The translations under genes were made by a program, and so were the position numbers. A stretch of DNA of 64,000 nucleotides from Ascidia mentula (Eukaryota > Chordata > Ascidiacea > Phlebobranchia > Ascidiidae), in contig OX387198.1 in NCBI GenBank assembly GCA_947561715.1, positions 13,330,001-13,394,000 on the forward strand, read 5' to 3'. The notes beneath the pieces were generated by a model that was not told the DNA's origin, ran no database searches, and saw nothing but the letters and a program-made list of their open reading frames with translations. Of the stretch, positions 19,918 through 32,500 are shown in pieces. Within the stretch, counting starts at the first letter, position 1; the number at the start of each line of letters is the position of its first letter.

Positions 19918-22900
19918 GTTGTTACGCGGGCCTGCTAGTCCTACCGTGTAGTTGCTCAAAACTGCAATTATACTGCCTTCAAAATCACATGGTTGTCTGG
20001 TGTTACCTAATTAACAATCTTTTATTTCGTAGGTTAAATGACAACTTTCGAAGGAGAATGCTAACGAAATTTAACGAGTGTCCGGCAATACATAGGAATG
20101 CTTATAGTGTACATATAAACTTGGAATGGCCACATAACATCATGTCTTGTCGGTGAATATTTAAATTGTATTTTTGCAATTTGCACATATGCTCGCTATT
20201 CGCATAAAAATAATTTTGATGTTACATGTATCCAGGAAAATTTTCAATTAAACGCGTGTCATATACATCACATAAAAAAATTTGCGCCACTAATCGTTTG
20301 GTTAAAACACAGATATCTAGCGACCTCAAGCGGACACAAATCGTTTTGTATAATGAACTTCAGCGTAAACGAAAAAGTAATCACACGGCACTATACCACC
20401 CTTTAATCGTATTTTTTCTTGAAACAATTGAAAACAAGTATGTCGCGACCATATTGGTCACGGATGACACTGATGATATATTGGCACCGTAACCGCCACA
20501 TGAAACATTACGAAATCAAGTTGTCTCAACTTCTTAAAACCTCATTTGGGGAATTTCTGTGTTTTGAGTTTATTGTTACATGCTGCAGTACAAATACTCA
20601 ACACAAAAGTGTGATAGTTTCATTATTTTGTAAGTTCGTGCTTTGTGGCTCTCATCTTCATTTGGTGATATTCCGCCATCTATAAAAGTGTCAACCTCTA
20701 CAGCAAAATTGAAACAATGTAAATGTTTGTTGCTATCAGTGTCGAGTGTGATCGAATGTGAATAGATTATTCATTTATTTGAGAATAACAATTGCTCAGA
20801 GTTTGTCTGCGTTTTATATTGTGTTTATCCACAAACCACTTTTTTTAGGTATTTACTTGCTGTTGGGTCGTCAATTGATGGCTGACCAGATCGCCAAAAA
20901 GGATTGTTGATAATATTTTTTCAAAATTTGGAGTACGTCATACCGGTAAGATTGCGTCTTCATATGTAAATACTTGAAACGACCAAAACAACATTCGGTG
21001 TTTGGGTTCAATTTTAAATGTACGTGCTAGTTTTTCCTGTTAACTATTGAGCAAATATTAACTCTCACTCCATTATATTCGATCGTGTGAAACTCAGTGT
21101 ATGTATATGAGTTTCGGTTCCTTGCACGAACTTCTGACTCTCCCAACAAAACCCCTGTGCTCGAGCAGCTACAACATCAAGTACCACCAGTTTTGTACAT
21201 AATTTGTTTGTTTTCCTTTTATTTCATCACTTTTATATCAACCCCTTCTGGATTACAGGCATCCTCATAAAAGCACAGACGATAAGCATGCAAGGAAAGT
21301 GTTCTACTCAAAAATAAGCGGTGATGTAAAAACACATTCTACATTACCAGTTTCAATGCATAATTGTGTGGAGATACAACGCTCATAAGCTCGATTCTGA
21401 TTGCCACAACTTACGTTAAATTCGTTCGCACAAACTGTTAGTTTGATCCTGTAGCTACATATGGTAAAAACAAAAGGAACTAGCGGCTATAAATGCAAAA
21501 CAAGAAACAATGTCAACAAAGTCATAGTTGGTGTTGCACGAATAAACGATGTACCACTGATAACCTGATCTACCAATGGGCGAGGATTGGAATACGTTTT
21601 ACTTCCGTATTTCGTGATCTTTTTGTCACCGTGATTTCCGCCACATTCGTAGGAAATCAGCTCCAGTGAAGTAACGGACACGCATGCTGTACATTGGAAT
21701 ATGTCACCATTGTTCCGTATGACTTGCATGGTTATCTTTGCTTCGGTATACGAAGCGCCACCAGGTAGATCCCAACGAATATTTGGCTACAAACAAGAAA
21801 CCCTTCGTAAATTATCATTTTGGAGTAATATTAAGAATGGAAAAAGAAAAGGCCCAACATATTTGGGGATTGAAGGTCTCTTAGCCTAAATTGTAGCGTC
21901 TATGAATGAATTTCACTACGATTTTCTTACATATTTCCTCAAGAGTATTGAGTTTGTGTTAGCTTTTTTCTTTTAAGATTTTTACCTTTATGTCGTAGGA
22001 TCTCACATGATGCAAAGCAATGTGCAACTTCTCTCTTATTTCAATCTCTTCCAAAACCATTTTCGCAATTACTGTAATATCTCCTATATGAGCATCGTGT
22101 CCAATAGCTGGGCTTACCAACGTTGTCCCAAGTATCGTTATTGCAAGTAATATTTGATAATCCATTGCCTGGTCAGGTATGTTCGTAGCAATCTGCTGCT
22201 AACAGCTTGCTCCCTAAAGCAAATGCAAAGCACCTACGATTGATGTCACCTGAGAGTAGACAAACTAGTTGAGTATTACGTACCTGTAGGCATATATTGC
22301 TACGATACGCCACTTGATAAACCGTAGGGGCCTAAACGATAAGTTGAATTGATACCTAAACAATCCTAACTAAAGTAGGCCAAAGTGATCTTGTTCCGCT
22401 TTCTACGCGACCAGACTGCTATATGGACTTGAATTTTGATTGTCTGAAAATGTTGGCGTGTCGCGGCAAGGCTGCTTGTTTGCTAAAGGCAAATACTTTG
22501 TTTGGTTATGCGGTCACCCAGAGGAACTAAAATTTACACCGTGACATTGTCCTTGGATATGTAATAAGGAACTTTTATAAAACCACAGATAAATAGTTAC
22601 ATTTAATAGGCGCTGAAAATATACATTGTGATTTGATTACAAATGAGAATTATGCAAAATTACAATTGGAAATTAGACCTAGATAGTAGATATGCAAAGT
22701 ATAGTGTGCTTAGTGATTAGATAAAAAAACGTCGTGCAAAGGGAGGCTAAGAAATATGGTTTTGAGCAAGAGAGTCCTAAAATAAAAAAATTGCAAAATT
22801 TTGTTTATTTGGATTTCGCAGCTATTCGTTAAATTTAAGTTTTTTTCTCGATCGGGTCCGCGTAGCAGGATCCGGCGCAGCTAATTACTATGAAACACTA

Positions 22901-24155
22901 AAAAATGCAGAGATTATCTCAATCATTAGAGGGAAACCATATCACGTTTCCGCCAACCAGCTATACGACAAACACCACTTAAATTTTACGACACGTCCTT
23001 ATTTAATTTGACGCAGGGGAACTGAAACTTTCGGACCAACGAGTCCAGGTGCTTGACTTACAAATAGGTATTTACTCGCTGTTGGATCGTCAATTGATAG
23101 CTTAAATGTTGACCAGGCCGACAAATAAAATTGTTGATCTTATTTTTTCAAAATTTGGTGCACGTCATATCGGTAAGATTGCGCCGTCATATGTAAATAC
23201 TTAAAACGCCTACATTAAACAACATTAGGTCTTTGGGTACAACAAACATGTTATGCACAAGTTGCACAGTGTTGGGCACTGCCACGTTGATTCAGCAAAC
23301 ATGGACCACCATAAATTATGTTCCAAGTGAATACGGTCTTGTCTGCTGTTGTGATTTAATTCAATTCTAGCTTTTATAAATAAATTCTGTCAACAAGTTT
23401 TGAATTATGAAAACGCATTTTACCCTATATTGAAAACACTTTAGAGTGCAAATCATACATAAACTTACTTGCAACCCCAAAATGTGAAAACTGAGATTCA
23501 GTAAATTTCACTCAACCTAACTTTGCAGAAAACTATGTTGTGGCGTAACGTTAGCTTGCCAAATACCTTACTTCTCTCTTCTGGTTTTCTTTCGAACCTG
23601 TGGTTTAACCCTACAGGGTGTGCGTTGTTTGCGATAAACAATAAACAAAGCTCAGCAACCTTCATAAATATATGCAAAAGTAAACCTATTTTTCGCCATC
23701 ATTTATCTCCTGTTTGGTAAGATGCACAGTTATCAATTTAAATATCGAATTTTCGTTTCTACTAAGTCAATAAACTATCTACATCTGGGAATGTCCGCAG
23801 TCTTTCTCAATTAACTGAAATTGAATTTACGACTTATGACATATTACATCATTGACAAATTGACATATTTCACTTTTCCCACTTAAACCGACGATAATTA
23901 ACTGCGAGCAAACATTGTCCCTACTCCAATTTTTTTTCCCAGCGGTATATAAACTGGGGTTTCGATTGCATAAACCAACTGTGAACAATTGCAGCATCTT
24001 TGACTTGGGCTATGAATGCAGCAGAAGTATGTGTTCCAACACCCATGAATTACCACGATACCATGCTACCATTCCTCAATGACCACACTGGGGGAAAAGT
24101 TTTAACGGGATTATTTAAAGATTTTAAATGCACATGGGGTAATAGTATCACAGAA
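19918..24155. repeat. Tandem unit 1 (about 4.2 kb) with a secreted-protein gene
   Basis: Head-to-tail duplicate of 24156-28664. Both begin GTTGTTACGCGGGCCTGC and end AATAGTATCACAGAA. By eye the units are nearly identical over the gene and its flanks and more diverged at the ends. A block of about 140 bases starting GGTATTTACT occurs at 20848 and again at 23065, so each unit also has an internal direct repeat flanking the gene. Confidence 0.9.
21487..22165 (-). CDS. Small secreted, GPI-anchor-like protein, copy 1
   Basis: Two exons, 22165-21986 and 21786-21487, joined in phase 0 across a GTAAAA donor and a TTTGTAG acceptor; together 159 residues. The N-terminus is a clear signal peptide (MDYQILLAITILGTTLVSPA). 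The middle has SYDIK/PNIRWDLPGG, then FQCTACVSV, ISYECGGNHGDKK and a hydrophobic C-terminal run (TMTLLTLFLVLHL) after a small-residue stretch, as in GPI-attachment signals; a short membrane anchor is the alternative. The three cysteines could pair only in part. I do not recognise the family. An exact paralogue lies in the next tandem unit. Confidence 0.8.
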
Positions 24156-27100
24156 GTTGTTACGCGGGCCTGCTAGTCCTACCGTGTAGTTGCTCAAAAC
24201 TGCAATTATACTGCCTTCAAAATCACATGGTTGTCTGGTGTTACCTAATTAACCATCTTTTATTTCGTAGGTCAAATGACAACTTTCGAAGGATAATTTC
24301 AACGAAATATATCGAGTGTCCGGCAATACATAGGAATGCCTATAATGTATATATACACTTGGAATGGCCACATAACACCATGTCTTGTCGGTGAATATGT
24401 AAATTGTATTTTTGCAGTTGCACATATGCTCGCTATTCGCATAAAAATAATTTTGAAGTTACATGTATTCAGCAAAATTTTCAATTAAACGCGTGTCATA
24501 TACATCACATAAAAAAATTTGCCCAACTAATCGTTTGGTTAAAACACGGATATCTAGCGACCTCAAGCGGACACAAATCGTTTTGTATAATAAACTTCTG
24601 CGTAAACGAAAAAGAAATCACATGGCCCTACCACGCTTAAATCGTACTTTTTCTAAAATGATTAAATACAAGTATGTCGCGACCATATTGGTCATTTATG
24701 ACACTATATATTGGCACCGTAACCTGCACATGAAACATTACGAAATCAAGTTGTCTCAACTTCTTAAAACCACATTTGGTGAATTTCTGTGTTTTGAGTT
24801 TATTGTTACATGCTGCAGTACAAGTACTCAACACAAACTGTGATAATTTTATTGTTTGCAAGTTCGTGCTTCGTGGCTCTCATCTTCATTTGGTGGTATT
24901 TCGCCATCTGTAAAAGTGTCAACCTCTACAGCAAAATTGAAACAATGTAAATGTTTGTTTCTATCAGTGTCGAGTGTGATCGACTGTATAGAGATTATTC
25001 ATTTATTTGAGAATAACAATTGCTCAGAGTTTATCTGCCTTTTATATTGTGTTTATCCACAAAGCACAATTTTTAGGTATTTACTTGCAGTTGGGTCGTC
25101 AATTGATGGCTTAAATATTGACCAGATCGCCAAATAGGATTGTTGATAATATTTTTTCAAAATTTGGTGTACGTCATACTGGTAAGATTGCGTCTTCCTA
25201 TGTAAAAACTTGAAATGTCTAAAACAACATTCGGTGTTTGGGTTCAATTTTAAATGTACATGCTAGTTTTTCCTGTTAACTACTGAGCAAATATTAACTC
25301 TCACTCCATTATATTCGATAGTGTGAAACTCAGTGTATGTATATGAGTTTCGGTTCCTTGCACGAACTTCTGACTCTCCCAACAAAACCTCTGGGCTCGA
25401 GCAGCTACAACATCAAGTACGACCAGTTTTGTACATAATTTGTTTGTTTTCCTTTTATTTCATCACTTTTATATCAACCCCTTCTGGATTACAGGCATCC
25501 TCATAAAAGCACAGACGATAAGCATGCAACGAAAGTTTTCAACTCAAAAATAAGCGGTGAAGTAAAAAACACATTCTACATTTCCAGTTTCAATGCATAA
25601 TTGTGTGGAGATACAACGCTCATAAGCTCGATTCTGAGTGTCACAACTTACGTTAAATTCGTTCGCACAAACTGTTAGTTTGATCCTGTAGCTACATATG
25701 GTAAAAACAAAAGGAAATAGCGGCTATAAATGTAAAACAAGAAACAATGTCAACAAAGTCATAGTTGGTGTTGCACGAATAAACGATGTACCACTGATAA
25801 CCTGATCTACCAATGGTTGAGGATTGGAATACGTTTTACTTCCGTATTTCGTGATCTTTTTGTCACCGTGATTTCCTCCACATTCGTAGGAAATCAGCTC
25901 CAGTGAAGTAACGGACACGGATGCTGTACATTGGAATATGTCACCATTGTTCCGTATGACTTGCATGGTTATCTTTGCTTCGGTATACGAAGCGCCACCA
26001 GGTAGATCCCAACGAATATTTGGCTACAAACAAGAAACCCTTCGTAAATTATCATTTTGGAGTAATATTAAGAATGGAAAAAGAAAAGGCCCAACATATT
26101 TGGGGATTGAAGGTCTCTTAGCCTAATTTGTAGCGTCTATGAATGAATTTCACTACGATTTTCTTACATATTTCCTCAAGAGTATTGAGTTTGTGTTAGC
26201 TTTTTTCTTTTAAGTTTTTTACCTTTATGTCGTAGGATCTCACATGATGCAAAGCAATGTGCAACTTCTCTCTTATTTCAATCTCTTCCAAAACCATTTT
26301 CGCAATTACTGTAATATCTCCTATATGAGCATCGTGTCCAATAGCTGGGCTTACCAACGTTGTCCCAAGTATCGTTATTGCAAGTAATATTTGATAATCC
26401 ATTGCCTGGTCAGGTATGTTCGTAGCAATCTGCTGCTAACAGCTTGCTACCTAAAGCAAATGCAAAGCACCTACGATTGATGTCACCTGAGAGTAGACAA
26501 ACTAGTTGAGTATTACGTACCTGTAGGCATATATTGCAACGATACGCCACTTGATAAACCGTAGGGGCCTAAACGATTAGTTGAATTGATACCTAAACAA
26601 TCCTAACTAAAGTAGGCCAAAGTGATCTTGTTCCGCTTTCTACGCGACCAGACTGCTATATGGACTTGAATTTTGATTGTCTGAAAATGTTGGCGTGTCG
26701 CGGCAAGGCTGCTTGTTTGCTAAAGGCAAATACTTTGTTTGGTTATGCGGTCACCCAGAGGAACTAAAATTTACACCGTGACATTGTCCTTGGATATGTA
26801 ATAAGGAACTTTTATAAAACCACAGATAAATAGTTACATTTAATAGGCGCTGAAAATATACATTGTGATTTGATTACAAATGAGAATTATGCAAAATTAC
26901 AATTGGAAATTAGACCTAGATAGTAGATATGCAAAGTATAGTGTGCTTAGTGATTAGAAAACGTCGTGCAAAGGGAGGCTAAGAAATATGGTTTAGAGCA
27001 AGAGAGTCCTAAAATAAAAAAATTGCAAAATTTTGTTTATTTGGATTTCGCAGCTATTCGTTAAATTTAAGTTTTTTTCTCGATCGGGTCCGCGTAGTAG

Positions 27101-28664
27101 GATCCGGCGCAGCACATTACTATGAAACACTAAAAAATGCAGAGATTATCTCAATCATTAGAGGGAAACCATATCACGTTTCCGCCAACCAGCTATACGA
27201 CAAACACCACTTAAATTTTACGACACGTCCTTATTTAATTTGACGCAGGCGAACTGAAACTTTCGGACCAACGAGTCCAGGTGCTTGACTTACAAATAGG
27301 TATTTACTCGCTGTTGGGTCGTCAATTGATAGCTTAAATGTTGACCAGGCCGACAAATAAAATTGTTGATCTTATTTTTTCAAAATTTGGTGCACGTCAT
27401 ATCGGTAAGATTGCGCCGTCATATGTAAATACTTAAAACGCCTACATTAAACAACATTAGGTCTTTGGGTACAACAAACATGTTATGCACAAGTTGCACA
27501 GTGTTGGGCACTGCCACGTTGATTCAGCAAACATGGACCACCATAAATTATGTTCCAAGTGAATACGGTCTTGTCTGCTGTTGTGATTTAATTCGATTCT
27601 AGCTTTTATAAATAAATTCTGTCAACAAGTTTTGAATTATGAAAACGCTTTCCATTATATTTTCACATATATCTTCATGATTTTGTAATCACTTTTTTCT
27701 ATTTTGATGTGATGAAATATGACTGTTGATGTTTGTAGTGGGACGCTAAAATGGAGACATTTTATGTGCCTTGTTATGTAAAGGTTGAGTTAAAGTGTTC
27801 CTTGCTGCTTTAGCTAAGTCGCTCATTTTGTTTATTTGTTTGTTCATAAATGGTTAATACTATTTGGTGTGGCAGTTAAAAAGTTAACTCTTGCATTATT
27901 GAATAACTATGCCAAACTGAATTTTTTACATTTTACCCTATATTGAAAACACTTTAGAGTGCAAATCATACTTAAACTTACTTGCAACCCCAAAACGTGA
28001 AAACTGAGATTCAGTAAATTTCACTCAACCTAACTTTGCAGAAAACTATGTTGTGGCGTAACGTTAGCTTGCCAAATACCTTACTTCTCTCTTCTGGTTT
28101 TCTTTCGAACCTGTGGTTCAACCCTACAGGGTGTGCGTTGTTTGCGATAAACAACAAACAAAGCTCAACAACCTTCTTAAATATATGCAAAAGTCAACCT
28201 AGAAATCACAGTTTTCCGCCATTATTTATCTCCTTTTTGGTAAGATGCACAGTCAATGAACTATATACATCTGGGAATGTCCGCAGTCTTGCTCAACCAC
28301 GGCAACACGGTCAACTGAAATTGAATTTACGACTTATGATACATTACATCATTGACAAATTGACAAATTGACATCTTTTACTTTTCCCACTTAAACCGAC
28401 GATAATTAACTGCGAGCAAATATTGCTACTCCAAATTTGATCCCCATCACTACGGAACTCGGCATATAAACTGGAGTTTCGATTGCTTGGATAAACAAAC
28501 TGTGAGCAATTGCAGCATCTTTGACTTGGGTCATGAATGCAGCGGAAGTATGTATTCCAACACCGATGAATAACCACGATATCATGCTACCATTCATCAA
28601 TGAACACACTGGGGGAAAAGTTTTAACGGATTTCCAATGCACATGAGGTAATAGTATCACAGAA
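24156..28664. repeat. Tandem unit 2 (about 4.5 kb) with a secreted-protein gene
   Basis: Second copy of 19918-24155. It differs by about 280 extra bases near 27645-27925 that unit 1 lacks at the same point; no flanking duplication is evident, so it may be a deletion in unit 1. The internal GGTATTTACT blocks are at 25075 and 27298. Confidence 0.9.
25724..26402 (-). CDS. Small secreted, GPI-anchor-like protein, copy 2
   Basis: Exons 26402-26223 and 26023-25724 give a 159-residue protein with the same signal peptide, splice phase and hydrophobic tail as copy 1. Visible differences are few: Ser replaces the second Cys of CTAC (CTAS), and Gln replaces Arg in SNPRPLV. The change leaves two cysteines, QC and EC, which could then pair cleanly. 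The open frame and splice sites in both copies argue that both are or were recently functional. Confidence 0.8.
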
Positions 28665-29203
28665 ATTTACAAGCGACAAGTAGGTTAACTACATGATGTC
28701 AGCGGGTGAACTCGTATGTGGAAATTATAACTGCTGTTTGTCTATCTCTCCTGGTGTAGTTACGCTTACGAAACGTTTTCTTTCAAAGCAAATATGTATG
28801 CGGTTTATAGTGTTGCGAAGGACTGTTCAACTTTATGTAAAGTGCATGGTATATATCTGACTTCTAAGTGCGCTGCGGTTTTAAAACTAATATTTTTCAG
28901 AATCGTAAGTTTCAGGACTTCAATAAGTGTCATCATGAAAGTGATTTTAAACGCTATAATTGTATAACATCCAATAGCCATTAAAGTCTTGTAAAAAAAA
29001 CGAGCACGATTCAAATGAAAAAACAAACAAGTTAGATCAAAAATATCGTATCGTACAAAATATCGTACAAAAACTCATCCAAAAGCAACCATCGCCAGCA
29101 ATGGCGTTTTTGTGTCTGATTCGCGACGAAACAGGGGACTGAAATGTAATTGCCAGGACTTGTATCAATTTTGTCAGCGACCACAAGATGAATAAACGAG
29201 AAG
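28665..29203. other. Gene-free stretch
   Basis: Spacer between the two tandem-duplicated regions. No gene recognised. Confidence 0.35.
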
Positions 29204-29425
29204 ATTCAATTAAATTTAAAATTGCCCTGGAGTAGCATAGCGTTGTTTATTTGATTTCCCTTGAAAGCTGTAGTTAAGTTTTTATTTCCTGTGTGTATTG
29301 AACGATTTTGGATTCGTTCTGGGTGCATTTGCCACATAATAAAACAGATTGTTCAGAAGTTGTTGAAAGGGTTGTAGCAGTTTGTTTGCGATGAAAGTTC
29401 TGTTTCAAATTACATTGTTCACTTC
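29204..29425. repeat. Junction repeat R1 (upstream of vWA copy 1)
   Basis: About 222 bases, starting ATTCAATTAAATTTAAAATT and ending ACATTGTTCACTTC, recurring at 35417-35637 and 41407-41636. It marks the left end of the first vWA unit. Confidence 0.9.
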
Positions 29426-29565
29426 TGAATAAAACGTTTTCTTATCGGCAAAACTGTTGTTAATATTTGACTCTTTCTGACGAAACGCTATTGGCAATAT
29501 ACGGTGACGTGATGTCTTGTTTGCAGCGTTAATTACGGCTGGTGATTCTAAAGCTCTGAAAAATT

Positions 29566-32500
29566 ATGAAAGTTTATGTTGGAATCTCGCTGGTTCTGTT
29601 AGCCGGCATGCTGATCAGCGTTGGAGGTCAAAGCGTAAGTTCATCATATGTTAATATTTAACGGCTGTATGTTCTTTTCTATGAGCAACATGGCTCTGTC
29701 GCCTGAATTGTTACAAACTTACTGTACCTTTTAGCGTTCCCCATGTGCAAAATCGCGACTTTTACCGTTTTGCTTTCATAAGTTTTTGACTCCCAAATAA
29801 GAAATTGCATCAGGTTTGCTTTATTTTGTTAATAAGCCAAAATAAACCGGTTGTCTTTACTTTATGTTATCATTGCATAATCCTAAAACTTGCAGCGCTA
29901 CGTATATTATAGGATATACAGACTTTCTGTGGAGACCAACCAGATGGAACAAGGACACTGAAGCAAGTGTTGCAGCAGTCACTGATCAACGCCATGACTC
30001 GTTACTTCGCAGACCAAGTGGTCGGGGATGATGGTTTCAGACCTATTGACGTCACCCTCTCATATGAGTTGTTTGAACTCTTCACTATTCGATACAACGG
30101 ACCGGCTTCAACAGCTAGGTAGGATCTAAAAAATCTTGTCAAGTCGCCTTTTACGATTACATACAGTTTCCCAAAATCTATGGCCTATCATTAGTCTTGT
30201 GTGTTATTTAGATAGATACTGATAGGAATTCTGGTATATGTTGATGTAACTGCTAAAACTTAGCTACGAATGTGCGGGAAAATTTGACATTGCAACCAAA
30301 TGTCTCTGTGAGCTTCTGCCAGATCTTTTGTTGATAATTAGCAAGTGGTGAAAAAACACTGCCGAATATTCTATCTCTGACAAATTAACTATTCCCTCTG
30401 TGATTTGTTTTGTCTGTTGCAACGCAATCATATTGTAACTAAAAAAACAAGTAAACGCTATGAGTACAAAATACTTGTCCGTGAAGGTTAATGTCTTCCA
30501 CTTTGTAGCGTCCTTAACTCATTCCTTGATGGATTCTATTCACCCTTGATTGGGGCGGATACTGGTGACATCGCCAAGGTGATTGGTCTTATCCGGGTCG
30601 GAGAGTACGATGGGGCGCGCGCTGAAATGTTCTACCTGATACTGCATACCATTAACACCACTCCAGACATCGGATCGACAATTAACTTTGAGGCAATAAC
30701 CAACGAACAGTCAGCAATCATCGAACCACGCATTGCGCAACTCTATGAGACCATCAGTGCCGCTGTTTGTAAGACATTGTTTGGTTTGCGTTAATGTAAA
30801 CAAAATCTGTTGTAGCGGTTTATGAAGAATTGACAATTGCAACAAAAGTTCAACTGTGTTTTAAAATAATTTAAATTTAATCTGTTATTTCTGTCTGTCC
30901 TCAAAAGACTTGCATCTAATCTCTATACAGCAGGCCCTTAAATAACGACTTAAAACTACTTTATTTTTAGCGCAAAGCGAATACGAGCTGTTTCTGAGCG
31001 TAAGGGTTGGCACAACTCTGTCGTTTGCCATCGACACAACTGGAAGCATGGCAGGCGAAATAAACGATGCTAAATTCAGGACTATCGCCATTATTAAGGC
31101 AACGACGGGAACTCTTAATCAACCTCTTCGCTACGTCCTCAGTCCTTTCAACGACCCTGGTAAGTTGAATCTTTGTAGAAATTTACGAAACCGCATTGTC
31201 TAATATGGCGAAAGTTTAGATACATAATTTTATGTGTAAATACCGAGCACGTTTTGATCATTTTCCATATTTTCTCTTGTATCCAGTCATTGCAGTTTGT
31301 TTCACCAAAACTTCTAAAAAAGCCACTCACTTATAACATACACTAAGTTGGACCAAACACTCGCTTACGTCTCACCTGAGGTTACCGCATTGTGTGGAAA
31401 CAAACTTTGGTTTTGGTTTCGATAAATATTGCAGCAATAATGGTAAGCGAGACGACGCAGTAGCGAATTTATTTAAAGTGCATATGACACGGCCATGGCA
31501 ACTTTGCGTAAAACTAAAGGTACATCTACAACAAACATATATCCAAAGTATTTCGGTTCTACGTCAACTAAAAAATGTAGAAAACTGCACGAAAAGTAGC
31601 GGCGACCAAAAATCGTAAACCTTTTGCGCTGTGGCGAAAATGACATTACACAAGGCACTCGCGTCGAAAAATTGCATTGTTTAGATAGGAGAAGGCGCCT
31701 TATATTGCAAATATCGAATAGTTTCAAACATAGGAGAATCCACAGATTACGTTAACTCAAAGGTCAAGGCAAGGTTTTACATCACACAAAAATATGTCAC
31801 TGTGACGTCACAAACCAAAGGATTATTTGTCCCTAATAATCGGAAGACCATAGGGTATAGCAGAAACGACAATACTCTGTACTTCGATAAGACGGGGATG
31901 GTGCGTTTCTTTGCTCAGTGACATTACATGTCGTCATTTTGGGTGTGATGTCATAACTTTAACCTCACCTTTGTGTTGACTTTAATTTGATGATTCCAAC
32001 ATTTCTTGTTACGAACTATATTGCGAAAAATACATTAGTGGTTGATTGTGGCGAATTAAATAAATCATTTCTGACGCGAACTCGTAAACAACGCTACTGC
32101 CAGGAAAAAAGTGGTACTATGACAGAATAACTGAGTTGCATAATCAGCTAATTTGGTCGGCCTTTCTCGGCGGTCAAAATTCAATTAACCTACTTCTATC
32201 TTTCGCTGTGAGTGGACAAAACGACAATGCTAAACTGACGATTTGTCTCTGTCGTGTTTTGAAAAGTTCATGTATCTCGTTAGCGATCACAAATTCTGTA
32301 ACCACAAGAACACTCTGTCCCAGTAACTGTTTTATAATTACACAACTAAATAAGACATGGGTGCAAAATATTTGGAGTTGATAACTTTGAAAATGAAAGC
32401 CAAAGCTAAAATGCTGTTAATCATTAGTAAACGTTTCGAACACTAACTGGGTTCATCATCAGTACTACCTTTATGGTGTTGGATGTAAAGTGTTTCCAGA

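Noticed and set aside
19773-20156. Open frame of 127 codons
   Set aside because: It crosses the boundary of a dispersed repeat and has no domain or splice support.
23523-28371. Frames starting MQKTMLWRNVSLP in both tandem units
   Set aside because: They are open only because the units are recent copies; the two ends differ and no domain or splice support was found.
28344-28660. Overlapping minus-strand frames of 77 and 84 codons at the end of tandem unit 2
   Set aside because: The corresponding region of unit 1 does not keep the frame, and there is no splice connection to the secreted-protein gene.
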